A stretch of 64,000 bases of DNA from Caulobacter vibrioides (GTDB lineage: Bacteria; Pseudomonadota; Alphaproteobacteria; Caulobacterales; Caulobacteraceae). The notes below the pieces were generated by a model, which made no database searches, was not told the origin of the DNA, and was given only the letters and a program-made list of their open reading frames with translations. The stretch lies in contig NZ_CP023315.3 in the NCBI RefSeq assembly GCF_002310375.3, positions 1,178,001 through 1,242,000 of the forward strand. Reading direction: 5' to 3'. Below are positions 1 to 9,108 of this stretch, in pieces; positions within the stretch are counted from its first letter, which is position 1, and each line of letters opens with the position of its first letter. The translations under genes were made by a program, and so were the position numbers.

Positions 1-1365
1 GAGATGGCGCGCGCCAACTGGGCGGGCTCTGGCCAGCAAGGCGCGGCGGCGGCCTGGTTCTCGATCAAGGAAAAGGCCGGCGCCACCGACTTCGTCGGCT
101 ATGAGACCACCGAGACCACCGGCGTGGTGAAGGCGATCGTCGTGGACGGCGCCGAGGTCGAGAGCGCTTCGGCCGGGCAAACCGTCGAGGTCCTGCTGGA
201 CCGCACCAGCTTCTACGCCGAAAGCGGCGGTCAGGCCGGCGACACCGGCGTCATCGAGGCCCATGGCCGCGAGAGCCGCGTCATCGACACCCAGAAGCAG
301 GCCGGCGAGCTGCACGTCCACCGCGTCGAACTGGCGAGCGACCTGAAGGTCGGCGACCAGGTCGTCGCCTCGGTCGACGCCGATCGTCGCCACACCACCC
401 GCTCCAACCACTCGGCCGCCCACCTGGTGCACGCCGCCCTGCACCATGTGCTGGGCCCGCACGTCGCCCAGAAGGGCCAGATGGTCGATGGTGAGCGCAT
501 GCGCTTCGACTTCAGCCACGGCGGTCCGCTGACGCCCGACGAGCTCGACCGCATCGAGGCCGAGGTCAACGAGGTCATCCGCCAGAACGTCCCCGCCGAG
601 ACTAAGGAAATGGCCCCGCAGGAGGCCATCGAGGCCGGCGCCGTGGCGCTGTTCGGCGAAAAGTACGGCGACAGCGTCCGCGTCCTGACGCTCGGCAAGT
701 CGCTGGCCGATGAGGCCAAGGCCTATTCGGTCGAACTGTGCGGCGGCACCCACGTCGCCCGCACCGGCGACATCGCCCTGTTCAAGATCGTCTCCGAGCA
801 AGGCGTCGCCGCCGGCGTGCGCCGCATCGAGGCCCTGACCGGCGAGGCGGCCCGCCGCTTCCTGCTGGACCAGGCGGGCGTCGCCAAGGCGCTGGCTGAC
901 CAGTTCAAGACCCCGGTGGCCGAAGTCGCCACCCGCGTCGACGCCCTGATCGCCGACCGTAAGCGTCTCGAGAAGGAGCTGGCCGAGGCCAAGAAGCAGC
1001 TGGCCCTGGGCGGCGGCGGCGCGGCCTCGGGTCCTGAGGACATCAATGGCACGGCCCTGATCGCCCGCGTCCTGGACGGCGTCGGCGGCAAGGAGCTGCG
1101 CGGCGTGGCCGAGGAGTTCAAGAAACAGCTCACCAGCGGCGTCGTCGCCCTGGTCGGTACGTCGGACGGCAAGGCCGCCGTGACGGTGGCGGTCACCGCC
1201 GATCTGACGGGCAAGTTCAGCGCCGCTGACCTCGCCAAGGCCGCCGTGATCGCCATGGGCGGGCAGGGTGCAGGCGGCAAGGCCGACTTCGCCCAAGGCG
1301 GCGCGCCGGATGACAGCAAGGCCGAAGAGGGCCTGGCGGCCGTCAAGGCGGCGCTGGCGGGCTAA
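1..1365 (+). CDS. alaS: Alanyl-tRNA synthetase, C-terminal part (5' end outside window)
   Basis: This is the last 454 codons of AlaS, which charges tRNA-Ala with alanine and clears mischarged Ser/Gly-tRNA-Ala. The reading frame is already open at base 1, so the catalytic aminoacylation domain lies upstream of the window. Visible parts are the editing domain with zinc-type motifs HSAAH (about residue 137 of the visible part) and CGGTH (about 246), then a Lys/Glu-rich coiled coil (about 300-340). A DHHA1-type C-terminal domain ends in a Gly-rich stretch with AQGG. A good intrinsic terminator follows. Identification is secure; only the start is missing. Confidence 0.97.
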   Translation, partial: EMARANWAGSGQQGAAAAWFSIKEKAGATDFVGYETTETTGVVKAIVVDGAEVESASAGQTVEVLLDRTSFYAESGGQAGDTGVIEAHGRESRVIDTQKQAGELHVHRVELASDLKVGDQVVASVDADRRHTTRSNHSAAHLVHAALHHVLGPHVAQKGQMVDGERMRFDFSHGGPLTPDELDRIEAEVNEVIRQNVPAETKEMAPQEAIEAGAVALFGEKYGDSVRVLTLGKSLADEAKAYSVELCGGTHVARTGDIALFKIVSEQGVAAGVRRIEALTGEAARRFLLDQAGVAKALADQFKTPVAEVATRVDALIADRKRLEKELAEAKKQLALGGGGAASGPEDINGTALIARVLDGVGGKELRGVAEEFKKQLTSGVVALVGTSDGKAAVTVAVTADLTGKFSAADLAKAAVIAMGGQGAGGKADFAQGGAPDDSKAEEGLAAVKAALAG

Positions 1366-1393
1366 GGCTCGAAGCGCTCACGCCAAACAACAA

Positions 1394-1429
1394 GGCCCAC
1401 CCTCCGTCGCGGAGCGGTGGGCTTTTTTG
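1394..1429 (+). terminator. Rho-independent terminator of alaS
   Basis: A GCCCAC/GTGGGC stem with extra pairing in CTCCG/CGGAG is followed directly by a run of six T. It lies about 30 bases after the alaS stop. Confidence 0.88.
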
Positions 1430-1470
1430 TTGGCGGCTTTGACGGGGGTGTTGATGGCGTCGTGGTCGCC

Positions 1471-1560
1471 GTCCTCGCCTTTTGACAGGCTCAGGGTGAG
1501 GACGACTGTTGGCGCAGGGTCGCACAAAATCCTCATCCTGAGCTTGTCGAAGGACGAGGA
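1471..1560. repeat. Palindromic intergenic repeat, family D (full copy)
   Basis: Two arms face each other: GTCCTCGCC...GACAGGCTCAGGGTGAGGA on the left and TCCTCATCCTGAGC...GTCGAAGGACGAGGA on the right. They form a long imperfect hairpin. A half copy with the same arm occurs at 32698-32729, also just downstream of an intrinsic terminator. It is non-coding. Confidence 0.75.
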
Positions 1561-1620
1561 TTTCCATCCGCATCGAGCGCCGGCGCTCAACGCGAATGCG
1601 ACCAAGATCGAGGGTGTGGC

Positions 1621-1641
1621 GTCCGCCGTTTCGCGGCGGAC
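1621..1641 (-). terminator. Stem-loop after the VOC gene (terminator-like, no T-run)
   Basis: A perfect 8-bp stem, GTCCGCCG/CGGCGGAC, with a 5-base loop lies 10 bases beyond the stop of the minus-strand VOC gene. There is no T-tract, so it may protect a 3' end rather than terminate transcription. Confidence 0.4.
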
Positions 1642-1651
1642 GCCGGCTGCC

Positions 1652-2029
1652 TCAGCCCTTGAAGAACGCGGCCAGCTTGTTGCCGTCGGGATCGCGGACA
1701 TAGGCCAGGTAGTAGCCCTCGCCATAGGTCGGACGCGGTCCGGGCGGGCCGGCGCAGACGCCGCCATGGGCCATGGCGGCGGCGTGGAAGGCGTCGACCT
1801 GCTCAGGCGACTCGGCCTTCAATCCGATCATGATGCCGTTGCCGGCCTTGGCGGGTTCGCCGTTCTCTGGCGAGCAGATCATCAGCGTGGCGTGCTCGGG
1901 GTCTGGCCCATAGCCGATCCAGTCGCCTTGTCGCCAAAGCCGCTGATTGCCCAGCGCGCCCAGGGCCGCGTCATAGAAGGCGCCAGCCCGGTCGGGGTCG
2001 CTGGCGCCGATGGTGATGTAGCTGATCAT
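1652..2029 (-). CDS. VOC (glyoxalase/bleomycin-resistance) family protein
   Basis: A 125-residue single-module VOC protein. The betaalphabetabetabeta pattern is recognisable from the N-terminal strand MISYITIGASD, the segment AGAFYDAALGALG and the C-terminal YVRDPDGNKLAAF. The usual metal ligands are not obvious. The His expected in the first strand is Thr, and the Glu after DPDGN is replaced by Leu/Ala. It may therefore not be a metal-dependent glyoxalase. A strong AGGAG lies upstream of the ATG. It follows the AEC transporter gene by 32 bases and may be the last gene of a DUF2939-AEC-VOC operon. The substrate is unknown. Confidence 0.85.
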   Translation of the reverse strand: MISYITIGASDPDRAGAFYDAALGALGNQRLWRQGDWIGYGPDPEHATLMICSPENGEPAKAGNGIMIGLKAESPEQVDAFHAAAMAHGGVCAGPPGPRPTYGEGYYLAYVRDPDGNKLAAFFKG

Positions 2030-2061
2030 GTCGGTCTCCTCTTGGAGAAGACCTTAGCCGC

Positions 2062-3006
2062 CTAGCTGACACCGGCTGTCAGCAGGATCGCCACCAGCGA
2101 CAGGGAGACGATCGAGATGGCGGTCGTCAGCGCTACGGTCCGCGCCGCGCCGCGCGGCCAGACGCCGTAGGCGCGGGTCTGGATGAAGACGTTCACCGCC
2201 GTCGGCGCGGCGGCCACCAGGGTCGCGCCGGCCCGGAACGCCGCAGGCGCGGGCGTCAGGCCGATCATCCACCAGACCAGCAGGGGGAAGACCAGCAGCT
2301 TGGCGAGCGCGGCCAGAGCGATGGGGGCGCTGGCCGGCGCGGGCTCGTCCTCGGTCTGGCGAAGGCCCAGCGCCGCCCCCAGGGCGACAAGGCCCACCGG
2401 ACTGCCCGAGGCCGCCGCCATGCCGACGGCGCGGTCCAGGGGCTGGGGCAGGGCCAGATCCAGCAACGCCAGGAGCAGGCCCAGCAAGGCGGCCGCCACC
2501 ACCGGATTGCGGAAGGCCTGCGCCGTCGAGCGCCAGACCGATCGTCCGGCCGCCCAGCCCAGAAGGCCCACCCCGGTCGCCGCCAGCACCACGAAGTCGG
2601 CCGCCACCGCGCCGGCCACCAGACGGGCCGTCTCGGGCCCCAGCACGGCGGCGGTGACGGGAAGCGCCAGGAAGGCGCTGTTGCCGACGCCAGACGCCAT
2701 GGCGGCCCCCGCGCGCTCGCCTCGGGTCCAGCCCAGAAGGCGCCCGACAACCAGCAGGCCGCCCATGACCAGCAGGCCCACCAGCGCATAGGCCGCCAGC
2801 CCCGCCGTCAGTTCAGGGCCCGGGCGGCCCAGGCGCGACAGGGAATGGACGAGCAAGGCGGGGAAACCCACCCAATAGACATAGGCCGAGAGGCCCTGCG
2901 TCATCCGTGCGTCGAACAGCTGTAGCCGAGCGAGCGCGACGCCTGCGGCGACCAGCAGAAAGAATGGCCAGACGCGCCCGGCGACATCGACAACGAGCGC
3001 GATCAC
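2062..3006 (-). CDS. AEC (auxin efflux carrier) family transporter
   Basis: A 314-residue membrane protein made almost entirely of hydrophobic helices (about 8-10 segments). Its two-half organisation is typical of AEC permeases, which export or take up small organic acids such as malate. Features include the N-terminal helix with the following ARLQLFDARMTQGLSAYVYW segment and, in the second half, the typical LVAAAPTAVNVFIQ segment. The start is GTG, 10 bases after the DUF2939 stop, so the genes are probably co-transcribed. No neighbour fixes the substrate. Confidence 0.88.
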   Translation of the reverse strand: MIALVVDVAGRVWPFFLLVAAGVALARLQLFDARMTQGLSAYVYWVGFPALLVHSLSRLGRPGPELTAGLAAYALVGLLVMGGLLVVGRLLGWTRGERAGAAMASGVGNSAFLALPVTAAVLGPETARLVAGAVAADFVVLAATGVGLLGWAAGRSVWRSTAQAFRNPVVAAALLGLLLALLDLALPQPLDRAVGMAAASGSPVGLVALGAALGLRQTEDEPAPASAPIALAALAKLLVFPLLVWWMIGLTPAPAAFRAGATLVAAAPTAVNVFIQTRAYGVWPRGAARTVALTTAISIVSLSLVAILLTAGVS

Positions 3007-3016
3007 GGCGGTTGGA

Positions 3017-3595
3017 TCAGCCCTGGCGCTCGTCGCCCGGCAGGCGGATATGCACCAGCTTCCAGGTGAACAGCGCCTTACGCTCGAAGGTGAAGATCGT
3101 GACCTTGCGGCTGGCGTCAGGACGCTTGACCGAGATCCGCACGCGGTTGGGATCCCAATAGGCGATGCCGGGGTAGGGGCCGCGCACCGTGTCGCGGATC
3201 TGGCCGCCCAGCGAGTCGTCGCGGCGCGAGGCGGGCGGCGCCTTGCCGGGCGCGTAGCCCCGCGTCAGGGCCGAGACGCCGGCCACGGTCAGGTAGCGAT
3301 CGACCTTGGGCTCAGGCGGGGCGATGGGCTCGATGGCCTTCTTGAAGACGCTCATCGGATCGCGCCACAGCGATGGGGCTTCGGGCTTGGCGGCCGGGGC
3401 GTCGGCGATCAACTGCCCGGTCAGGCTGCGGCGCACGGCCGGGAAATCGACCAGTTGCCCGATCGCCTGGACATCCTCGTACTGCGCGGCGGCCTTCAGC
3501 GCGCGGAAGGCGAACCAAGGCGCGCTCGCGAAGGCGGCGGCGAACGCGAAGATCGCCAGCACGATCAGGTCCCAGATCCGCTTTTGCAGAGTCAT
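3017..3595 (-). CDS. DUF2939 family membrane-anchored protein
   Basis: A 192-residue protein with one N-terminal transmembrane segment (about residues 8-28) and a soluble, probably periplasmic, domain. That domain begins around YEDVQAIGQLVDFPAVRRSL, which matches the DUF2939 family of unknown role. The second half contains a SKPxxRKVTIFTFERK-like strand pattern resembling a nutrient/lipid-binding beta fold, but no catalytic residues are evident. A good GGAGG ribosome site precedes the ATG. It is the first gene of a likely three-gene minus-strand operon with an AEC transporter and a VOC protein. Confidence 0.75.
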   Translation of the reverse strand: MTLQKRIWDLIVLAIFAFAAAFASAPWFAFRALKAAAQYEDVQAIGQLVDFPAVRRSLTGQLIADAPAAKPEAPSLWRDPMSVFKKAIEPIAPPEPKVDRYLTVAGVSALTRGYAPGKAPPASRRDDSLGGQIRDTVRGPYPGIAYWDPNRVRISVKRPDASRKVTIFTFERKALFTWKLVHIRLPGDERQG

Positions 3596-3670
3596 GCCGC
3601 CTCCGAAAGGTTAACGCGGATAGATCAGGTCTCGGCGCGCCTCGCAAGACCGCTCGCGCGTGACGGGCGC

Positions 3671-3708
3671 CCAAGAAAAACGCCCCGGAGGAGGACCTCC
3701 GGGGCGCT
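3671..3708 (-). terminator. Rho-independent terminator of icd
   Basis: Read on the minus strand, a 12-bp GC stem (CGCCCCGGAGG / CCTCCGGGGCG) is followed by TTTTTCTTGG. It starts about 30 bases after the icd stop. Confidence 0.88.
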
Positions 3709-3736
3709 TCACTCATGGGCTAGAGGCCCAGAGTTT

Positions 3737-4948
3737 TTAGGCCATGGCCTTCTTCAGGTTCTCGTCGATCTTGTCGAGGAAGCCTTCGGTGGTCAGCCAG
3801 CCTTGCTTGTCGCCGACCAGCAGGGCCAGGTCCTTGGTCATGAAGCCGCTTTCGACGGTGTCGACGCAGACCTTTTCCAGGGTCAGGGCGAAGTTGGCCA
3901 GGTCCTGGTTGTCGTCCAGCTTGGCGCGGTGGGCCAGGCCACGCGTCCAGGCGAAGATCGAGGCGATCGAGTTGGTCGAGGTGCTCTGACCCTTCTGGTG
4001 CTGGCGGTAGTGGCGGGTCACGGTGCCGTGGGCGGCTTCGGCTTCCACCGTCTGGCCGTCCGGGGTCATTAGCACCGAGGTCATCAGGCCCAGCGAGCCG
4101 AAGCCCTGGGCGACGATGTCCGACTGCACGTCGCCGTCGTAGTTCTTGCAGGCCCAGACGTAGCCGCCCGACCACTTGAGGGCCGAGGCCACCATGTCGT
4201 CGATCAGGCGGTGCTCGTAGTGGATGCCGGCGGCCTTGAACTGCTCGGCGTAATGCGCGTCGAAGATCTCCTGGAAGATGTCCTTGAAGCGGCCGTCATA
4301 GGCTTTCAGGATCGTGTTCTTGGTGGAGAGATAGACCGGATAGTTGCGGGCCAGGCCGTAGGCGAACGAGGCGTGGGCGAAGTCGCGGATCGACTCGTCC
4401 AGATTGTACATGCCCATGGCCACGCCGGCACCGGGGGCCTTGTAGATCTCGTGCTCGATGACCGAGCCGTCCTCGCCGACGAACTTCATCGTCAGGGTGC
4501 CCTTGCCCGGGAACAGGAAGTCGGTGGCCTTGTACTGGTCGCCGAACGCGTGGCGGCCGACGATGATCGGCTGGGTCCAGCCCGGCACCAGGCGCGGCAC
4601 GTTCTGGCAGATGATCGGCTCACGGAAGATCACGCCGCCCAGGATGTTGCGGATGGTGCCGTTGGGCGACTTCCACATCTTCTTGAGCTTGAACTCCTCG
4701 ACGCGTTGCTCGTCGGGGGTGATGGTGGCGCACTTGACGGCGACGCCGTGGCGCTTGGTGGCGTTGGCCGCGTCGATCGTCACCTGGTCGTCAGTGGCGT
4801 CCCGATTCTCGACCGACAGGTCGTAGTAGTCGAGTTCCAGATCCAGGTACGGGAAGATCAGCTTGTCCTTGATGAGCTTCCAGATGATGCGGGTCATTTC
4901 ATCGCCGTCCATGTCGACGACGGGATTGGCGACTTTGATCTTGGCCAT
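3737..4948 (-). CDS. icd: NADP-dependent isocitrate dehydrogenase
   Basis: A 403-residue enzyme that oxidatively decarboxylates isocitrate to 2-oxoglutarate in the TCA cycle. It is the homodimeric, eukaryote-like subtype common in alphaproteobacteria rather than the E. coli type. Diagnostic segments are the N-terminal [16 protein letters not shown], the substrate loop [13 protein letters not shown] (about residue 94), the catalytic region [20 protein letters not shown] and [16 protein letters not shown] near the cofactor site. Length fits the family. It is monocistronic, with its own terminator, and divergent from a sensor kinase. Confidence 0.97.
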   Translation of the reverse strand: MAKIKVANPVVDMDGDEMTRIIWKLIKDKLIFPYLDLELDYYDLSVENRDATDDQVTIDAANATKRHGVAVKCATITPDEQRVEEFKLKKMWKSPNGTIRNILGGVIFREPIICQNVPRLVPGWTQPIIVGRHAFGDQYKATDFLFPGKGTLTMKFVGEDGSVIEHEIYKAPGAGVAMGMYNLDESIRDFAHASFAYGLARNYPVYLSTKNTILKAYDGRFKDIFQEIFDAHYAEQFKAAGIHYEHRLIDDMVASALKWSGGYVWACKNYDGDVQSDIVAQGFGSLGLMTSVLMTPDGQTVEAEAAHGTVTRHYRQHQKGQSTSTNSIASIFAWTRGLAHRAKLDDNQDLANFALTLEKVCVDTVESGFMTKDLALLVGDKQGWLTTEGFLDKIDENLKKAMA

Positions 4949-5154
4949 TGCGGGGATGTTCCTCTGGCGGTGGCGCGCCTGCGGCGTTCTGGCGCACAGG
5001 GCCAGTACGCGGCGCGGACCGGGAGGCTATAGACTGTTGCGTCGCGGGGGAAAAGCCGATCGGTATGGCGCCGCTACGAACTTGAGCGTTCGAGTATCCG
5101 GTTTTGGGTGAAGAGTCCGAGGGGCGGGCTCAAAGGGCGGGCCAGGGAGCAAGC

Positions 5155-7638
5155 TTGGACAACGGTTCGGGTGCGATTGCCGGAGTGACCGCGCCGCTGG
5201 CGCGGCGGCTGCTGACGATGGTGGCGATCCTGTCGATCGCTGTGACCAGCGTCGCGACCGCAGCAGCCTTCATCTTCGTGCGCGAGAGCGCGGCCGACAC
5301 CCAGACGCGGCATCTGGCTGAATATGTCGGGGAGCGGGTCAAGACCGAGGATCGGTTGTTCTCTGATCTGGTCAGGGTGCACGACGCGGCCCGCGAGTCG
5401 CTGACCCGGCGCCTTGATCATCAGCCCGCTGCGCCGATCACGGCCGAGTTTGAGCGCCTCTATCCCGAGAAGGGCGATGGCACCCGCCGTTCAGCCCCCG
5501 CGCTTTATGATGGCGTGCGGGTCGATGGCCATTACGTTCATGGCCTGGGCGGCTATCTGCGCGACGCGAAGGCCATGAGCCGGGCCGAACAGGCGCTGTT
5601 CGTCGCGGCCGCCGACGTGGTGGCGGGCGCGGGCGAGGCGCAGATCCGCCACTACGACAACTTCTACTTCTTCACGCCGCAGACGCGTCTGGTGATGTTT
5701 GGCCCGCTACGCGAGGACAGGCTTGAGTACTATCGGCGTGACGCGCCCAATACGCTGGACATCTCCAAGGAGGAGATGACGACCTTGACCCTGCCGGAGA
5801 ACAATCCAGAGCGGGTCATGAAATGCACCAAGCTGCGGCGCCTGATCTCCGATCCCAGCGGTCGGGGGCTCAACGCGGCCTGCATGACGCCCTTCTACTA
5901 CAAGGGCCAGTTCATGGGCGCGTTCGGCACAAGCCTGTCGCTCGACTCCTATCTTCTGCGCGCCGTCGCCGACGCCCTGCCTGGCGGGTCGAACATGATC
6001 GTCGCTGATGACGGCGAGTTGGTGGCCGCGCAGGGGCTCTCGCGGAACGGCTTCGTCGACGCGGACCTGCTGCGACGGTTCGAGGTCGACAATGATCTCA
6101 AAGCCCTGATGAGCCGAATCCGCGCGGGCAAGCGTGACGTCGGCGCGGTGCTGTCGCCCGACGGCGACCGGTTGGTGGCCTATGGCCGCCTGGTGGAGCC
6201 CGGTTGGTGGTTCCTGATGAGCTTCCCATCCAGCGACCTTGTCTGGTCGTCGCTCAAGACCGCCTCGTGGGTTCTGCTGTTCGGCTTCTTCGGCGTGCTG
6301 CTGCAGGTGCTGCTGCTGCATCGCTTGACCAACCAGATGGTCGCCGCGCCGCTGCAGGCGCTGGCAGACGCCCAGCAGCAGGGCGATCCGGCCGCCGCGC
6401 GTCCGTTCGAGGCGCGACCCGACGAGATCGGCTCCCTAGCGCGGGCGCTGCGCCGACAACGCGAACGTTACGAGGACCTGTTCCGCTCCTTGGAGCAGCG
6501 CGTGGCCGTGCGCACCGCCGAGTTGGAGCGGGCCAACCAGGCCAAGTCGGTATTCCTGGCCAACATGTCCCACGAACTGCGCACGCCGCTGAACGGCGTC
6601 ATCGCCATCGGCGACCGTCTGGCCGAGGAGGAAGACGCCGGGACCCGCCGCGAGCTGGCCTCGCTGGTGACCTCGTCCGGCCGATTGCTGGAGCAGGTGC
6701 TGGGCGACATCCTGGATGTCTCCAAGATCGAAGCGGGCCAATTCCAGCTGAGTCCGGTGCCGTTCGACCTGGTCCAGCTGGTGCGCGGCATGGCCGAGCT
6801 GCACGCGGCCGCGGCGGAGGCCAAGCAGCTGACGTTCCGCTGGTCGGTCTCGCCGGACGCCGAAGGGTCCTATGATGGCGATGCGGGGCGGATCAGCCAG
6901 ATCCTCTCCAACCTGCTGGCCAATGCGGTCAAGTTCACGGCGACGGGCGAGGTCTCCCTGGACGTCGACCGTCAGGGCGAGGCGCTGCGCTTCGTCGTCC
7001 GCGATACGGGCGTCGGGTTCGACGACGCCGTGCGCGACCGCCTGTTCAAGCGCTTCGTCCAGGCCGACCAGTCGATCACGCGCCAGTTCGGCGGCACGGG
7101 CCTTGGCCTCTCGATCTGCGCGGCCCTCGCCGAGATGATGCAAGGGTCGATCACGGCCGAAGCGACACTGGGGCAGGGCGCCTGCTTCGAAGTCGTCCTG
7201 CCGCTGCCGCGCTGCGCCGAAGTCACCGATGTGGCGGTCGAGGAAGATCGCGAGATCTCGCTGGAAGGCATGCGGGTGCTGGTGGCCGAGGACCATCCGA
7301 CCAACCGCAAGGTGGTCGAGATCGTCCTCCAGCCCTTCGGCGTGGACCTGACCATGGTCGAGGACGGTCAGGCCGCGCTGGACGCGCTGGAGCAGGGGCG
7401 CTTCGACGCGGTCCTGATGGACATGCAGATGCCGGTGCTGGACGGCCTGTCGGCCACCCGCGCGATCCGGGCGCGGGAGAAGGCCGCCGGCGCCTCGCCG
7501 ATCCTGGTGATCATGCTGACCGCCAACGCCATGGAGGAGCATGTGGCCTCGGCGCGTGCGGCGGGGGCCGATCTGCATCTGGCCAAGCCGCTGCATCCGG
7601 CCCAGCTGCTCGAGGCCCTGGCGCGGGTGCGGCGCTAG
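5155..7638 (+). CDS. Membrane-bound hybrid sensor histidine kinase with C-terminal receiver
   Basis: A protein of 827 residues when read from TTG 5155, which has a GGGAG ribosome site; an upstream TTG at 5104 is also in frame but has none. Order: transmembrane helix 1 (about 15-38), a roughly 310-residue periplasmic sensor region, then transmembrane helix 2 (about 360-382). HAMP-like linker and coiled coil lead to HisKA with H-box NMSHELRTPLNG (His473). HATPase_c carries NLLANAVKFT and GGTGLGLS. A REC domain with phospho-acceptor Asp756 in VLMDMQMPVLDGL ends the protein. The periplasmic part is not recognised, so the signal is unknown. The architecture implies a phosphorelay needing an external Hpt protein. 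It is divergent from icd. Confidence 0.93.
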   Translation: MDNGSGAIAGVTAPLARRLLTMVAILSIAVTSVATAAAFIFVRESAADTQTRHLAEYVGERVKTEDRLFSDLVRVHDAARESLTRRLDHQPAAPITAEFERLYPEKGDGTRRSAPALYDGVRVDGHYVHGLGGYLRDAKAMSRAEQALFVAAADVVAGAGEAQIRHYDNFYFFTPQTRLVMFGPLREDRLEYYRRDAPNTLDISKEEMTTLTLPENNPERVMKCTKLRRLISDPSGRGLNAACMTPFYYKGQFMGAFGTSLSLDSYLLRAVADALPGGSNMIVADDGELVAAQGLSRNGFVDADLLRRFEVDNDLKALMSRIRAGKRDVGAVLSPDGDRLVAYGRLVEPGWWFLMSFPSSDLVWSSLKTASWVLLFGFFGVLLQVLLLHRLTNQMVAAPLQALADAQQQGDPAAARPFEARPDEIGSLARALRRQRERYEDLFRSLEQRVAVRTAELERANQAKSVFLANMSHELRTPLNGVIAIGDRLAEEEDAGTRRELASLVTSSGRLLEQVLGDILDVSKIEAGQFQLSPVPFDLVQLVRGMAELHAAAAEAKQLTFRWSVSPDAEGSYDGDAGRISQILSNLLANAVKFTATGEVSLDVDRQGEALRFVVRDTGVGFDDAVRDRLFKRFVQADQSITRQFGGTGLGLSICAALAEMMQGSITAEATLGQGACFEVVLPLPRCAEVTDVAVEEDREISLEGMRVLVAEDHPTNRKVVEIVLQPFGVDLTMVEDGQAALDALEQGRFDAVLMDMQMPVLDGLSATRAIRAREKAAGASPILVIMLTANAMEEHVASARAAGADLHLAKPLHPAQLLEALARVRR

Positions 7639-7680
7639 AAGCGCTTGCATCCGGCGGCCGGTCGGCGGCAAAGGACACCG

Positions 7681-8475
7681 ATGACAGACGCCGCCGCCTT
7701 CAAGCCCGTCCCCCCCTGCGTGATCCTCAACGAACCCCAACTGGCCGAGAACATCGGCTCGGTGGCGCGGGTCATGGCCAATTTCGGCCTGTGGGATTTG
7801 CGCCTCGTTCGGCCGCGCGACGGCTGGCCGCAGGAGCGGGCGTGGGCCAGCGCCTCGGGCGCGCACTGGCCGCTGGACGACGCCAGGGTGTTCGACACGC
7901 TCGAGGCGGCGATCGCCGACCTCAAGCTGGTCTACGCCACCACCGCGCGGCCGCGCGAGACGCGCCTGCCGGTCTATACGCCGCGCGAAAGCGCCGGCCA
8001 TCTGGCCGAAGAAGTCGCCCAAGGACGGGCCGTCGGCCTGCTGTTCGGGGGCGAGCGGGCGGGCTTGGAGACCCATGACATCGCGCTGTGCCAAGCCATC
8101 GTCTCGATCCCGATCGACGAGCGCTTCCGCTCGCTGAACCTGGCCCAGGCGGTGTCGATCAACGCCTACGAATGGAAGATGACCCAGGACGACCGCCCTT
8201 GGCGGAAGTTCGAGCACAACGTCGAGGAGCCGGCCGATCAGGCCACGCTGCTGGGTCTCTACGAGCATCTCGAGGGCGAGCTGGAGAAGGCGGGCTTCTA
8301 TCACCCGCCCGAGAAGAAGCCGTCGATGGTGCGCAATCTGCGGGTCCCGCTGGCGCGCGCGCGGTTGTCCGACCAGGAGGTTCGCACCTTCCGTGGCGTG
8401 ATCACCGCGCTCAGCAAGGGGCGCGGCCGCGTTCTGGCCAAGCTGGCCGAAAAGGCCAAGAAGGACGCCCCTTAA
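7681..8475 (+). CDS. trmJ: TrmJ-type SPOUT RNA 2'-O-methyltransferase
   Basis: A 264-residue SpoU/TrmH-class methyltransferase, most like TrmJ, which 2'-O-methylates position 32 of the tRNA anticodon loop using SAM. Motif 1 is LNEPQLAENIGSVARVMANF, with the catalytic Arg region. Motif 2 is LLFGGERAGLETHDI. Motif 3 is VSIPIDERFRSLNLAQAVSI, forming the trefoil knot. A C-terminal helical extension (about residues 170-264) is typical of TrmJ dimers. The ATG at 7681 was chosen over an upstream alternative because homology begins there. It starts 43 bases after the kinase stop. Confidence 0.88.
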   Translation: MTDAAAFKPVPPCVILNEPQLAENIGSVARVMANFGLWDLRLVRPRDGWPQERAWASASGAHWPLDDARVFDTLEAAIADLKLVYATTARPRETRLPVYTPRESAGHLAEEVAQGRAVGLLFGGERAGLETHDIALCQAIVSIPIDERFRSLNLAQAVSINAYEWKMTQDDRPWRKFEHNVEEPADQATLLGLYEHLEGELEKAGFYHPPEKKPSMVRNLRVPLARARLSDQEVRTFRGVITALSKGRGRVLAKLAEKAKKDAP

Positions 8476-8568
8476 GGGCGCGGCGTCCTTGCGGATTTTG
8501 ACTTCGATCATCCGCGTGCGGCCTTGTCGAGCGCACGGTCAGGGTCGTGATCCAGCAAGGAGCCTTCC

Positions 8569-8985
8569 ATGAACCCCGACGCCATCACCCTGGTCGTTGT
8601 CGCCGACGGCCGCCGCGCCCGACTGCTTGAGCAGCGTCGCATCGACGGCCCGCTGCATGACCGCCCCGAGTGGCTCTCGGACGTCAAGGAGCACCACGAT
8701 CACGGCGCGCCCAGCCATATCACCCACAGCGGCGACGCCCACGACCGCGCCGAAAAGGCGTTCCTGAACACTCTGGCGAAACGCGTCGACGCGGTGCTGG
8801 CGCATAACACCATCGACCAGGTGATCCTGATCGCGCCGCCGCGCGCCCTGGGCCACCTGCGCGAGGCGCTGTCGCCCGCCGCCACCAAGAAGGTGGCCGG
8901 CTCCGACGCCCACGACCGGGTGGACGCCACGATCATCACCCTGGAAAGCGCCGTCCACGCCGCGCGTATGGCTCACGCGGTCTAG
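8569..8985 (+). CDS. Host attachment family protein (baeRF-like)
   Basis: A 138-residue protein of the host-attachment family, named after an Agrobacterium factor and related to eRF1-like baeRF domains. It begins with a strand-rich ITLVVVADGRRARLLEQRR and continues with the characteristic FLNTLAKRVDAVLAHNTIDQVILIAPPRALGHLREAL. It has no signal peptide, so a cytoplasmic role is more likely than adhesion; the family name is probably misleading. A GGAG ribosome site precedes the ATG. A hairpin (GTCTGAT/ATCAGAC) follows at 8992-9012 without a T-tract. Confidence 0.82.
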   Translation: MNPDAITLVVVADGRRARLLEQRRIDGPLHDRPEWLSDVKEHHDHGAPSHITHSGDAHDRAEKAFLNTLAKRVDAVLAHNTIDQVILIAPPRALGHLREALSPAATKKVAGSDAHDRVDATIITLESAVHAARMAHAV

Positions 8986-9108
8986 ACGTCCGTCTGATCG
9001 ACTTCATCAGACCGGAAAGGGCTCCGAACCCAATCAGCGTCGCGCGGTGCTTGCGCCGCGCGGCGTCTCGCGTTCAACTGCCTTCAAACAAGTGTTGGGG
9101 AGGGCGGC

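Noticed and set aside
1268-2065. A 265-codon plus-strand frame across the alaS end and the VOC gene
   Set aside because: It crosses a terminator and a palindromic repeat and is antisense to the VOC gene; there are no motifs.
6436-8511. A 691-codon minus-strand frame opposite the hybrid kinase and trmJ
   Set aside because: Its translation is His/Arg/Gln-rich without motifs, while both genes on the plus strand are recognisable.
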